DNA of 64,000 nt from Chryseobacterium sp. JJR-5R (lineage in GTDB: Bacteria > Bacteroidota > Bacteroidia > Flavobacteriales > Weeksellaceae): NCBI RefSeq assembly GCF_034047335.1, contig NZ_CP139137.1, positions 744,001-808,000 of the forward strand, in the 5' to 3' direction. This document shows, one piece after another, positions 18,411 through 27,111 of the stretch (positions are counted from its first letter, which is position 1; each line of letters begins with the position of its first letter). A model generated the notes under the pieces. It was given only the letters and a program-made list of their open reading frames with translations. It had not been told where the DNA came from and did not search any database. The translations under genes and the position numbers were made by a program.

Positions 18411-18510
18411 GATACCAGGTATTAAATTTTTTATGAAGTTAAATAATTAGTATCAATAAACAGTGAAAAAATATCAAAATATGTATGTTAAAGTTTTGAC
18501 TTTTATGGTT

Positions 18511-19539
18511 TTATAAGATTTTTCTCTGATAGAATCCGATTGTATTGTCTGAGAAGGTTTCAATTTTCGCCGGTACAAAAGGGAATTCAGGTGCTTTCGT
18601 GCCGTTCTCCAGGTACAGGTTTTCATTTTTAATGACCAGGGCTTCGTCCCAGAGATGCTCATCAATAAACTGCTGCAAAGTAAACCTTCCGCCCTCAATA
18701 ATCACAGACTGGATCTGTTCCCTGTATAAAGCATCCGTTAAATCTGACAGGAAATTTTCCTTTCCGATTTTAATAAACCGGATGTTACTTTCAACGCTTT
18801 CTTTTACCGAGTTAAAAACCAGCGTTGAGGCTTCATTGTTATACATATTGAAATCTGCAGGAACTTTCAAATCAAAGTCAATTAAAATCCTTACCGGATT
18901 GGTTCCGGTAATATTCCTTACCGTGAGACTCGGGTTGTCATTGAGCGCTGTCTGTGTTCCCACTAAAATGGCATGTTCATCTGACCTTATCTGATGGACG
19001 AACTGATTGACGAGCGGATTGGAAATAGGGCAGGGCCTGAAATCCCTGTCCATAAACCCGTCTGCAGATTCCGCCCACTTCAAGATAATATACGGCCTTT
19101 TCTTTTCATGATACGTAAAAAACCTTTTATTAAGTTCGGTGCATTCTTTTTCCAGGATTCCTGAGACTGTTTCAATACCGGCTTCCTGAATAATTTTCCT
19201 GCCTTTTCCGTTCACTTTATCATGGGAGTCCATAGCTCCGATCACCACTTTCTTAAATCCGAGTTCTTTAATTTTTAAGGCACACGGAGGTGTTTTCCCG
19301 TAATGGGCACAGGGCTCCAGCGAAACATAGATGGTAGATTCCGGAATCAGGCTTTTATCGGCAACGGAATGGATGGCATTGATTTCCGCATGAGGTTCAC
19401 CGGCCTTGTGATGATAGCCTTCCCCGATAATTTTCCCGTTGTGAACAATGACGCTTCCCACCAAAGGGTTAGGATAGGTTTTACCGGTGGCTTTCCGGGC
19501 CAGTTCAATGCATCTGCTGATATAAAATTCTTCCTGCAT
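18511..19539 (-). CDS. ribD: Bifunctional riboflavin deaminase/reductase RibD
   Basis: 342 residues from the ATG at 19539 (MQEEFYISRC). An in-frame ATG 17 codons further upstream would add a low-complexity Phe/His-rich stretch and is rejected. The N-terminal deaminase domain has the zinc motif HAEINAI and PCAHYGKTPPC. The C-terminal reductase domain has NPVRILIDFDLKVP and VIIEGG. It catalyses the second and third steps of riboflavin synthesis (pyrimidine deamination, ribosyl side-chain reduction). The 5' flank carries four copies of an AAATG repeat. Confidence 0.95.
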   Translation of the reverse strand: MQEEFYISRCIELARKATGKTYPNPLVGSVIVHNGKIIGEGYHHKAGEPHAEINAIHSVADKSLIPESTIYVSLEPCAHYGKTPPCALKIKELGFKKVVIGAMDSHDKVNGKGRKIIQEAGIETVSGILEKECTELNKRFFTYHEKKRPYIILKWAESADGFMDRDFRPCPISNPLVNQFVHQIRSDEHAILVGTQTALNDNPSLTVRNITGTNPVRILIDFDLKVPADFNMYNNEASTLVFNSVKESVESNIRFIKIGKENFLSDLTDALYREQIQSVIIEGGRFTLQQFIDEHLWDEALVIKNENLYLENGTKAPEFPFVPAKIETFSDNTIGFYQRKIL

Positions 19540-19626
19540 ACTGAATGAATAGATAAAATGAAATGAAATGAAATGAAAAAGCGGAGTCAAATCGCTTTGC
19601 TCCGCCTTATGTAGATTGTTAAATAT

Positions 19627-21435
19627 TTATTCTCCGGAGATGATATTGTGGAGATTTTGTTTCAAGGTTTCCAGATGGGCTTTCTTGTCATCAATCGAAT
19701 TAAAGGTATCCCTCAGTAACGGGTTTTCCTTAGAAGGATTCTTAAAGAATGCCAGATTGTTCTCCAGTTTCACAATTTCGGCTTCAAGATCAGAAATCTG
19801 GTTCTTGATCTTCCTTGCCTTATCGGTCAGCTGGTTCTCGGATAAGCCTTCTTCTTTCAGGTCAAATTCGTTGATTTTATTAAGCTTGAGTTTCTCCCTA
19901 AGCGTTTTGTTGAACTCGGTGTTGATTGAGATTTTATCTCTCGGAACCTTCCCGATATTGTTCCACGCCGTCTTGATGGCTTCGATTTTCTCAACACTTC
20001 CTTCCTCATCGGAAACGGTTTTCAGCTCATCAAGAATCGTCTTTTTATTCTTGTAGTTTTCCTTCCAGTTATCCGTTGAGGCATTGCTTTTCTCCCTGTA
20101 GTTGTTGAAAAAGGTGTTGCAGGCATCACGGAATTCGTCCCAGATTTTATTGGTCATGCTTTTCGGCACATGCCCGATTTTCTTCCAGTCTTCCTGAAGT
20201 TTTTTGAACAGTGCAACGGAAACATCCCATTCTTCATTGTTCTGGTTGTCCTTTGCCATCTGGATCAGTTTCAGCTTTTCTTCCAGATTAGCCTGCTGGG
20301 ATCCTTTTAATGATTTGTAATAGGTATTCTTTGTAGTATTGAATGTTCTGAGGATGGCTTTGAAATCATTCCAGTTCTGGTTGGAAAGCTTTCTCGGAAC
20401 ACTGCCTGTTTTAAGGAACTCTGAACGGAGGTCTTCCACCTGTCTGATGGAATTCTGCCAGTAGTTGTGGTTCGGGGTTTCCGCAGGCTCGGTAAGTTTT
20501 TTGATTTCGGCGATAATCTGGTTTTTCTTTTCAAGATTAGCGGCCTGTTCCGTTTCTATGGCTGCTGAAAGCTCGGATTTTCTTTCATGGATCTTATTTG
20601 AAATCTCCTTGAACTCTTCCCATGTTTTCTCACGGAATTCTTCAGAAACCGGCTCGGCTTCTTCCTTCCAGAGCTTGTGGAGGTACTGCAGTTCGTTAAG
20701 CGCTTTCTGGATCACCGGCTCATGTTCAAGCTGTTTTGCACGCTCAATGATGTGCTGCCTTTTCTCCAGGTTGTGGCTGTATTCCTGCTCCAGGAATTCT
20801 TTGTTTAGGTCCAGCATCTGATAAAACTGGTTCAGGTGATGGAAATAATTATTGTTAAGGATCTTGAATTCAGATTTCGCTACCTGTCCGGCTTTGGACC
20901 AGTCTTCTTTAATTTCCCTGATGGATTTGAAAAGATTGGTTCCCGGCTCCGAGTTGGTGTAAAGGTTTTTAAGCCTTTCAATGATATTCTGGCGGTATTC
21001 CAGGTTTTTATGCTGTTCCTCTTCCTGGCCTTTCTGGTAGGTGTCGTATTTCTCCCTGAAAATATTTACCAGGGCAGAAAACCTGGCCTGGGAAGGATGC
21101 TCGTAACTGAAATTTTCAGAAGCATTCCCGCCTTCCTCATACTCATGCTTTTTGTCTTCCACTTCATCATGGATGTAATGACTTGCTTTTTCCTTCAGCT
21201 GATTGAATTTCTTAAGGTTTTCCCCTGCATCCGGCGCATTGATGATTGTCTCCATTTCCTTCAGGGCATCATTTAAAGAGATCTCTGCCTCTGCAGCATG
21301 CTCTTCTTCGTGTTCCGCTTCTTCTTCATGTATGCTTTCAGGAGCGGGAACCGCATTTTCCGGTGTGTCCCCCTGCGGCAGTTCGTTAGAATTATTCTTC
21401 TCTTCGTTTTCAGAAAGGTTGTTTTCTGTAATCAT
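19627..21435 (-). CDS. DUF349 domain-containing coiled-coil protein
   Basis: 602 residues, with a very acidic N-terminus (EEEAEHEEEHAAEAE) followed by several tandem DUF349 units. Each contains a WxxF and KxIGxVP-type pattern (WKKIGHVPKSMTNKIWDEF, WNNIGKVPRDK). The C-terminus is a coiled coil (IKNQISDLEAEIVKLENN). Probably a long helical cytoplasmic protein. The function of the family is not established. Runs head to tail with aroE, 78 bases apart. Confidence 0.85.
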   Translation of the reverse strand: MITENNLSENEEKNNSNELPQGDTPENAVPAPESIHEEEAEHEEEHAAEAEISLNDALKEMETIINAPDAGENLKKFNQLKEKASHYIHDEVEDKKHEYEEGGNASENFSYEHPSQARFSALVNIFREKYDTYQKGQEEEQHKNLEYRQNIIERLKNLYTNSEPGTNLFKSIREIKEDWSKAGQVAKSEFKILNNNYFHHLNQFYQMLDLNKEFLEQEYSHNLEKRQHIIERAKQLEHEPVIQKALNELQYLHKLWKEEAEPVSEEFREKTWEEFKEISNKIHERKSELSAAIETEQAANLEKKNQIIAEIKKLTEPAETPNHNYWQNSIRQVEDLRSEFLKTGSVPRKLSNQNWNDFKAILRTFNTTKNTYYKSLKGSQQANLEEKLKLIQMAKDNQNNEEWDVSVALFKKLQEDWKKIGHVPKSMTNKIWDEFRDACNTFFNNYREKSNASTDNWKENYKNKKTILDELKTVSDEEGSVEKIEAIKTAWNNIGKVPRDKISINTEFNKTLREKLKLNKINEFDLKEEGLSENQLTDKARKIKNQISDLEAEIVKLENNLAFFKNPSKENPLLRDTFNSIDDKKAHLETLKQNLHNIISGE

Positions 21436-21512
21436 AGCAAATCTTTTATGTGAGTGGCGTTAATTAAGCTTTAAATATAGGGTTAAAATGCCAATTAAAG
21501 GACTAATTTAGG

Positions 21513-22250
21513 TTATTTTTTTTGAAAATTCCAAATTTCCCAGGCTTTTTCTGCTTGCTGTTCAAGCATATAATATCCGTTCACTGTTTTCGCTCCTTTT
21601 TCTGAAGCTTTTGTGATGAACCGGGTATAATTAGGGTTGTAGATCAGGTCAATGACAAGGTGGTCTTCCGTAAGGCCTTCAAAAGGGAAATCCAGGCAGT
21701 CGTCGACATCAGGGAAGGTTCCCACAGGTGTGCACTGGATGATGATTTTATGATTTCCGATGGTTTCCTTATCCAGGTTTTCAAAATTCACTTCAGAGGT
21801 CCTTGCAACTGTAAGCGCACTGATTCCGTGTTTATCCAGCACATAGCGTACGGCTTTTGCCGCGCCTCCGTTCCCCAGGATCAGGGCGGTATTTTGATGG
21901 GGCTTTTTATGCAGGACCAGGGTTTTTTCAAAACCGAAAGCATCCGTGTTATAGCCTGTTTTCTTTCCGTTTTCAATCAGGATACAGTTAACGGCACCGA
22001 TCTTTTGGGCTTCATCGCTCAGTTCATCCAGATATCCGATGATTTTCTCTTTATAAGGAATGGTTACATTGCATCCCACAATGCCGGGAGCGGAAAAAAT
22101 ATCCGGGACCTCCTCAATTTCCGCCACATCAAAAATATCATAGGAATACCCTTTCAGCATCAGTTTCTGAAACTTGTTTTCAAAGAACTTCTTCGAAAAG
22201 GAATAGGCAATGTTCTTCCCGATCAGGCCTAATTTTTTATTGGAATCCAT
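21513..22250 (-). CDS. aroE: Shikimate dehydrogenase
   Basis: 245 residues, slightly short for the family (about 270). It reduces 3-dehydroshikimate to shikimate with NADPH. Visible motifs are GLIGKNIAYSFSKKFF (substrate loop with the Ser), NVTIPYKEKIIGYLDE (catalytic Lys), GAVNCI, GYNTDAFGF and the Rossmann motif LILGNGGAAKAV. Start ATG at 22250. Confidence 0.95.
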   Translation of the reverse strand: MDSNKKLGLIGKNIAYSFSKKFFENKFQKLMLKGYSYDIFDVAEIEEVPDIFSAPGIVGCNVTIPYKEKIIGYLDELSDEAQKIGAVNCILIENGKKTGYNTDAFGFEKTLVLHKKPHQNTALILGNGGAAKAVRYVLDKHGISALTVARTSEVNFENLDKETIGNHKIIIQCTPVGTFPDVDDCLDFPFEGLTEDHLVIDLIYNPNYTRFITKASEKGAKTVNGYYMLEQQAEKAWEIWNFQKK

Positions 22251-22261
22251 ACTTTCAAAAA

Positions 22262-22290
22262 TAAAAAAAAGACCGGAAAAACCGGCCTTT
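22262..22290 (-). terminator. Rho-independent terminator of the secreted endonuclease gene
   Basis: On the minus strand GGCCGG, five T, CCGGTC, then eight T: a GC-rich hairpin with a U tract 26 bases after the stop of the endonuclease gene. Confidence 0.8.
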
Positions 22291-22315
22291 ATGATAAAAT
22301 ATTTTTAGCAGTCTG

Positions 22316-24136
22316 TTATTCTATAATGAATTTTGCAGAAAAGCTGTCAGCGGTAAGGATATAATTTCCTTTTACCAGACCTTTAAGATGAATCTTATTG
22401 GAATTTTTAAAAGGGTTTTCCACCGTCTGGATCAGTTTCCCTGAAAGGTCATAAATCTGTGCTTTTGAGATCCTGTTCAGGTTATCTCCTTTTACATACA
22501 GCTCATTGTTTTTTACAGGATTCGAATAGATCGTAAAGCCTGATTTGGTTTTTACAGCTTCTGTAGTGCCTAAGGTAGCGGAGCACGTCCAGCTTAGATC
22601 ATCGATAGAAACTCTGTTGCCATTGACAGGATTTACAATACTGATTACGAAATTTCCGCTTATGTTTATATTATTGATGGTGACCAAAGCGTTTGAGGTA
22701 TTGGTATAAGGGATGGTACCCACTGTGATGTCGTTAACCTTAACATCCAGACTGCCTGAAGTTCCTGAGAATTCCAGTTGTGCCTTTGCCGTCAGGCTTT
22801 GAATTCCTCCACTGATGGTGGAACTCGTAAGGTTTCCGTTTCTGATGGTAATTGCTTTATTGCCTGATCCGTTGATGTCTTGGTCAGTTCTGGCATCAGT
22901 AGCGGTCCAGGTTATATTGTTATTGGTCCAGGTTCTTGTTGCGTAGCCTGATGCACTTGCCGGGATGTTTTCAAAATCTTCCGTACCGCAGCTTGTATTA
23001 CCTCCGCCCGGCTGTCCGCCCGCAAGGGTAGTCTCTGTTGCCGTGTTACTTGCGGCAGAGGCATTTCCTGAAGCATCATTTGCAATGATGTAAAACGTAT
23101 ATGTCGTAGAAGGGTTCAATCCTGAAACGGTAGCCGTTGTTGCCGAAACACTTGAGTACAGAACTCCGTTCACATAAATATCATATCCGGCAACTCCTGT
23201 ATTATCCGTAGATGCGGTCCAGCTTAATGAAATGGAGTTTGAAGAAGGGTTGCTGGCTGTTAAATTAGCAGGGGTTGTAGGAACCTCGGTATCAGGAACA
23301 ATATTTCCCCATATCTGGGCCACGTATTCCGGATGGTCGATAAAAGGGTTTCTGTTTCCCTGGTATGCATACGATGCATTGTTTCTGGCAATTTCAGTCG
23401 CAGAAACCGGGTCTGCGGCACTCCAGGCCAGTAACTGGTTAAGTTCCCAGGTCTGTAATCCCGGAAATGCAGAGCCTCCGAGCATGTTTCCGGAACTGAA
23501 GCCGGCAAGCTGTGTCTCGTATCTTGTTACAAAATAAAAGATCATTCTGGCAATGTCTCCTTTAAAAGCATCGATCGGCTCGAAAACAGTCCCGGAATAC
23601 CCCGGAGAAACCGAAGTTCCGAGTTTTGACCCGTTCTGGGAAGTGTAAGAAGTTGAGCCTACTTTACCAAAAGGATAGTTGGATCTCATTCCGTTCACTT
23701 TTCCGTCAGTGGCACGTATAAAATGGATGTCCGATTTCATTGGAAAAGCTTCGCTGAATAAACTTTGGGGCACTACATGTTCCCTGTTGTAGCAGTCTCC
23801 TTCGTTAGTATAGCCTGAGCCGCCGCACTGGGTAGTGCCATAAGTGAAATTGTAAGGATCTGTGCCGTTCGGGTTTTCAGAATACATATCCATAATGGTC
23901 CCGTCGTTTTCATATCCTGGAATTCCTGAAAGGTTATCCCGGTCCGTAGTCTGGTAACCTGTCCATAATCCGCCGTATCCATGGTCAACATGGCCGTTGG
24001 TAATGATCTGTTTCAGTTTGGATTTTAGGGGTGCACCGCTAAGGCCTGACGTTCCGTCATAATAACCTGTCGGGATCTGGGCAAAGGCACTGATGAATGC
24101 CATGCTCATTAAAAAAGAGAGTAAAGTCCGCTTCAT
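22316..24136 (-). CDS. Secreted EndA-family endonuclease I with FN3 and T9SS sorting domains
   Basis: 606 residues from the ATG at 24136 (MKRTLLSFLMSMAFISAFAQ, a signal peptide). The nuclease domain (about residues 20-260) has NREHVVPQSLF, the His-metal motif of DNase I-like bacterial endonucleases. A fibronectin type III domain follows (about 275-370: PANLTASNPSSNSISLSW, SSTTYTFYIIAND-type strands), then a beta-sandwich segment. The C-terminus (TIYSNPVKNNELYVKG to SAKFIIE) is a type A T9SS signal. It should be exported by type IX secretion and degrade extracellular DNA or RNA. Confidence 0.9.
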   Translation of the reverse strand: MKRTLLSFLMSMAFISAFAQIPTGYYDGTSGLSGAPLKSKLKQIITNGHVDHGYGGLWTGYQTTDRDNLSGIPGYENDGTIMDMYSENPNGTDPYNFTYGTTQCGGSGYTNEGDCYNREHVVPQSLFSEAFPMKSDIHFIRATDGKVNGMRSNYPFGKVGSTSYTSQNGSKLGTSVSPGYSGTVFEPIDAFKGDIARMIFYFVTRYETQLAGFSSGNMLGGSAFPGLQTWELNQLLAWSAADPVSATEIARNNASYAYQGNRNPFIDHPEYVAQIWGNIVPDTEVPTTPANLTASNPSSNSISLSWTASTDNTGVAGYDIYVNGVLYSSVSATTATVSGLNPSTTYTFYIIANDASGNASAASNTATETTLAGGQPGGGNTSCGTEDFENIPASASGYATRTWTNNNITWTATDARTDQDINGSGNKAITIRNGNLTSSTISGGIQSLTAKAQLEFSGTSGSLDVKVNDITVGTIPYTNTSNALVTINNINISGNFVISIVNPVNGNRVSIDDLSWTCSATLGTTEAVKTKSGFTIYSNPVKNNELYVKGDNLNRISKAQIYDLSGKLIQTVENPFKNSNKIHLKGLVKGNYILTADSFSAKFIIE

Positions 24137-24184
24137 TTTTTTTATTTTGGGGCACAAAGGTACGAAAAAATGAATGTTATTATG

Positions 24185-25390
24185 TTAACTTTTGGTAATA
24201 TACTCCCTGCTGGTTTTTGAAAATACCCACGAAATACCGAACCCGAAAAGGGCTGCCGTCAGGGATACCGTAACGTAATTTTTCCCGACAATTTTCACCG
24301 GGAAAGGCAGTGTTTCATTGGCTTTAAAGAATTCCGTGTACTGCTGGAAATAGCAGAGTGCCGTTCCCAGGATCAGTCCGGAAATAATCCCGAGCACCAC
24401 GATCAGTATGCCGGTATAGAAATAGATCTGCCTCAGGTGGCTTAACGGGAACCCTAATGAAATCAGGGATTTTGCCTGCTCCTTTTTATCCAGCTGCAGG
24501 ATGATGATGGCACCTGCCAGGTTAAAGGTGGTGATGAAAATCACCAGTGCAAAAATAAGGTAGATGAACAGTTTTTCCGTATTGATCATTTTCCAGAATG
24601 CCGCATTTTCCTCTTCCTTTGTCTTGACCTCAATATTTTTACCCAGCGCAGACAGGAGCTGTTGTTTTACTGTTGCCGTATTCTCAGGATTTCTGAGTTT
24701 GATCACAATCTGGTACGCTGAATGTTTTGGCAGGTTTAACAGTTCTTCCGTCAGCTCAATAGGAGAGATGATATAATTGTCCAGCTGGTCTTTTCCGGGG
24801 AAAACGCCGGTAACGAGGATATCCTTTTTATGGTAAATGTCTTCTTCTTTGTTGATGATCCCTGTCCCTGCTTTAGGCATAAAGATCGTTGCGTAGGCCG
24901 TACTGGATGGTACGGGAACCGACAGCCTGTTGTCCAGGGAATTCTCCATCAGGACTTCATTGGAATATTTAAAGCTCGGGTAGGATCCGTAGAATACATC
25001 TTTGTTGATTGGGTTCACCTGCGTATAGGCGGAATCAACGCCTCTCAGATAGGCGATATCGCCTTTTCCGTTGTAGCTGATGTACACCTTTTCCTCAATG
25101 ACCCTTGAAAAATGGCTGACTTCTTTATTGCTTTTGAGGGCAGCACTGATCTTATCGAAATCCTTTAGTGTTTTCCCGGCTGTGCTTTTAAGCGTAAGGT
25201 CGGCATGCAGGTTGGAGATCAGGTCTTTGTTGAGGTCTTCCAGTCCTGAAAATACCGAAATGATCACGAACATTGCAGTAACGGCTACCGTCATGGCACC
25301 TACAGCCAGCCACGTAATAAACGTAACGGCAGTGCTCCCTTTTTTTGACAAAAGGTAGCGGGAAGCGATATAAAATGCAATGTTCTTCAA
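24185..25390 (-). CDS. LolC/LolE-like ABC transporter permease
   Basis: 401 residues. It has one N-terminal membrane helix (ITWLAVGAMTVAVTAMFVIIS), a large periplasmic domain and three C-terminal helices (FIYLIFALVIFITTFNLAGA and following). That is the MacB/LolE fold with FtsX-like core. It probably moves lipoproteins or substrates towards the outer membrane with an ATPase encoded elsewhere. It ends close to the start of the endonuclease gene and starts four bases after rbfA. Confidence 0.88.
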   Translation of the reverse strand: MKNIAFYIASRYLLSKKGSTAVTFITWLAVGAMTVAVTAMFVIISVFSGLEDLNKDLISNLHADLTLKSTAGKTLKDFDKISAALKSNKEVSHFSRVIEEKVYISYNGKGDIAYLRGVDSAYTQVNPINKDVFYGSYPSFKYSNEVLMENSLDNRLSVPVPSSTAYATIFMPKAGTGIINKEEDIYHKKDILVTGVFPGKDQLDNYIISPIELTEELLNLPKHSAYQIVIKLRNPENTATVKQQLLSALGKNIEVKTKEEENAAFWKMINTEKLFIYLIFALVIFITTFNLAGAIIILQLDKKEQAKSLISLGFPLSHLRQIYFYTGILIVVLGIISGLILGTALCYFQQYTEFFKANETLPFPVKIVGKNYVTVSLTAALFGFGISWVFSKTSREYITKS

Positions 25391-25393
25391 GTC

Positions 25394-25753
25394 TTATAAA
25401 ATAGGGTTGTCGCCTTCGCCTCTCAATTCGCGCTCCAGTTTCTCAACATCATCAAGAGCGGTATCCAGGTAGAAATTCAGGTTGGGGATTACCCTTACCT
25501 GCTTGGCCATTTTCTGGCCGAGGAAATTCCTGTACTGGGCTTTGTTCTCATCGATCTCCTTCATCACGGCAGAACGGAATTCCTTCGGGAAGATGCTCAG
25601 ATAAATCTTTGCAATCCCAAGATCCGGGGTTACCTTGACATCCGAAACGGATACCAGGATGCTCTGTTTGCTTTCTGCAGCCTGTTTGCGGAACAGCTCC
25701 GCGAAATCTTCCTGTATGATCTGTGCTACTTTTCTTTGTCTGTTGCTTTCCAT
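25394..25753 (-). CDS. rbfA: 30S ribosome-binding factor A
   Basis: 119 residues from the ATG at 25753 (MESNRQRKVAQ). A longer in-frame opening to 25858 overlaps the start of the divergent epimerase gene and is not conserved-looking. KH-fold protein that helps mature the 16S rRNA 5' end. Recognisable: RQRKVAQIIQEDFAELF and VIPNLNFYLDTALDD. Downstream, the permease gene begins after four bases. Confidence 0.93.
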   Translation of the reverse strand: MESNRQRKVAQIIQEDFAELFRKQAAESKQSILVSVSDVKVTPDLGIAKIYLSIFPKEFRSAVMKEIDENKAQYRNFLGQKMAKQVRVIPNLNFYLDTALDDVEKLERELRGEGDNPIL

Positions 25754-25843
25754 AAGTCCTGCAAATTTAGTATTTTTGTTTGAATTGATCCTTTGAAAAT
25801 ACCGGGCTTTATTAAATTTACCACTTAATTGATATAATTGTTT

Positions 25844-26242
25844 ATGAAATTGGAACATATCGGCATTGCCGTAAAATCTCTGGGCGTTTCTGATGAACTG
25901 TTTGCGAAACTTTTGGGAAAGGAATCCTATAAACAGGAATCCGTGGAACGGGAAGGGGTTGTTACCTCATTTTATGCCGCCGGGGAATCCAAAATCGAGC
26001 TGCTGGAAGCCAGTAAGGAAGAAAGCCCGGTTGCTAAATTTATCGGTAAGAAAGGTGAGGGCATCCATCACTTGGCTTTCGGGGTGGAAAATATCCTGGC
26101 AGAAGTGGAACGGTTAAAAAAAGAAGGGTTTCAGTTTATCTCCGAAGAACCGAAAGAAGGCGCTGATAACAAGCTGGTTGTCTTCCTCCACCCGAAATCC
26201 ACCAACGGGGTACTGGTAGAATTGTGTCAAGAAAAACCATAA
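25844..26242 (+). CDS. mce: Methylmalonyl-CoA epimerase
   Basis: 132 residues from the ATG at 25844 (MKLEHIGIAVKSL). VOC-fold enzyme interconverting the (R) and (S) forms of methylmalonyl-CoA. Metal ligands are the His of LEHIGIAV, the His of GIHHLAFGV and the Glu of GVLVELCQ. Divergent from rbfA with about 90 bases between starts. Confidence 0.93.
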   Translation: MKLEHIGIAVKSLGVSDELFAKLLGKESYKQESVEREGVVTSFYAAGESKIELLEASKEESPVAKFIGKKGEGIHHLAFGVENILAEVERLKKEGFQFISEEPKEGADNKLVVFLHPKSTNGVLVELCQEKP

Positions 26243-26248
26243 AAAATT

Positions 26249-26277
26249 TTGTAGTGCCGGAAATTTTACTATTTTTG
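26249..26277 (+). promoter_or_regulatory. Promoter of the tRNA(CAT) gene
   Basis: TTG at 26249-26251 and TATTTTTG at 26270-26277, an 18-base spacer, matching the Bacteroidota TTG/TAnnTTTG pattern. The tRNA begins 27 bases downstream. Confidence 0.65.
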
Positions 26278-26303
26278 CAATCACAAAATTCAACCAATTT
26301 TGA

Positions 26304-26377
26304 GGTCCTATAGCTCAGTTGGTTAGAGCACCTGACTCATAATCAGGTGGTCCCTGGTTCGAGCCCAGGTGGGACCA
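26304..26377 (+). tRNA. tRNA with CAT anticodon (Met or Ile2)
   Basis: 74-nt cloverleaf. Acceptor GGTCCTA pairs with TGGGACC, D-arm GCTCAGTTGGTTAGAGC, anticodon arm CCTGA-CTCATAA-TCAGG, T-arm CCTGG-TTCGAGC-CCAGG, discriminator A, no encoded CCA. Anticodon CAT fits elongator Met or Ile2 (lysidine-modified). The T-arm resembles E. coli tRNA-Ile2, but I cannot decide. The 3' end is the attachment site of the island that follows. Confidence 0.95.
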
Positions 26378-26378
26378 C
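26355..26378 (+). repeat. Left attachment repeat (attL)
   Basis: 24 bases beginning TGGTTCGAG and ending GGGACCAC, identical to 34379-34402. It covers the T-loop and acceptor 3' strand of the tRNA gene, the classic target of tyrosine recombinases. Confidence 0.9.
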
Positions 26379-26387
26379 GAAAAATCA

Positions 26388-26418
26388 GACACTTACAAGA
26401 ATGTGAGTGTCTTTTTTT
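26388..26418 (+). terminator. Terminator after tRNA, left copy
   Basis: GACACTTAC (26388-26396) pairs with GTGAGTGTC (26403-26411), followed by seven T. A near-copy with the same design lies after the right attachment repeat, so one of the two came with the island. Confidence 0.85.
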
Positions 26419-26730
26419 ATATTATTGCAAGAATTCTTATTTCTGAATATACTATTTATAAGTTGTTTGTTAAGTTAAATACAGAATTTTTTTCCGAACG
26501 ATATTTATTTTTCGTAATAAACCTCACTTATGATAAAAGTTTTATCATCGAAAGGTTCTCTCGGATATGGGTTAATATCCTCACCTGAACCTATATGCCA
26601 TATTTCTATATCAGGAAACATATAAACATCATTTTATTAAAATTTAAAACTAATTAGTAACACGACAAGTTTTGTCGTTACCCTATCCTACATTTGGATA
26701 AAATTAATTGATATGAAAAAAAGAATTTAA

Positions 26731-26979
26731 TTAAAGGTCTTGATTTATTGAAATATCAAAAAAATATTTAAGCTCGATTTTTAAAGCTGTACAAAGTACA
26801 ATGGCAGTCTTAAAGGTGATGTTGGTTCTGCCATTTTCAATTCTGGAAATAGCAGTTTTCTCCAAATCACACAGAGAAGCCAAGTCAGTCAAAGAATACC
26901 CTTTGGATTCTCTGATGCTTTTAAGCCTCTCTCCCAGATTCTTTTGATAGGACGTAAATTTGTTAGGGTCTATTGACAT
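26731..26979 (-). CDS. XRE-family helix-turn-helix regulator
   Basis: 82 residues from the ATG at 26979 (MSIDPNKFTSYQK); a TTG nine bases upstream is less likely. The HTH reads LKSIRESKGYSLTDLASLCD then LEKTAISRIENGR, a Cro/C1 fold of the kind found in restriction controller and island repressor proteins. Its start codon lies within a perfect inverted repeat (26971-26990) and it is divergent from the transglutaminase-like operon, so self-repression and control of that operon are likely. Confidence 0.85.
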   Translation of the reverse strand: MSIDPNKFTSYQKNLGERLKSIRESKGYSLTDLASLCDLEKTAISRIENGRTNITFKTAIVLCTALKIELKYFFDISINQDL

Positions 26980-26990
26980 TGATGTCAATA
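26971..26990. promoter_or_regulatory. Operator-like inverted repeat over the XRE start codon
   Basis: TATTGACAT, two-base spacer, ATGTCAATA: a perfect 9-bp dyad overlapping the start codon of the XRE gene. Confidence 0.6.
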
Positions 26991-27014
26991 TTATCTTTTA
27001 TATTTGCTTAGTGG

Positions 27015-27032
27015 GTAAACATTAATGTTTAC
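27015..27032. promoter_or_regulatory. Second operator-like palindrome
   Basis: A perfect 18-bp palindrome (GTAAACATT and its complement) between the divergent XRE gene and the operon starting at 27112, 20 bases before the operon's -7 box. Its centre is 43 bp (about four helical turns) from that of the dyad at 26971-26990, so two dimers could bind the same face. Confidence 0.6.
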
Positions 27033-27051
27033 AGTGATGGGAAACCGTTTT

Positions 27052-27059
27052 TACTTTTG
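27052..27059 (+). promoter_or_regulatory. Putative -7 element of the island operon
   Basis: TACTTTTG matches TAnnTTTG, just downstream of the palindrome at 27015-27032 and about 50 bases before the start at 27112; repressor bound at the palindrome would block it. Confidence 0.5.
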
Positions 27060-27111
27060 TAGAAATTTTTGTAAAATTGCAACCACCAAAACACACAAAT
27101 TATTAATATCT

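Noticed and set aside
26403..26588. 61-codon ORF after the tRNA terminator
   Set aside because: Begins inside the terminator U tract, AT-driven composition (Phe/Ile/Tyr), no promoter and no recognisable family.
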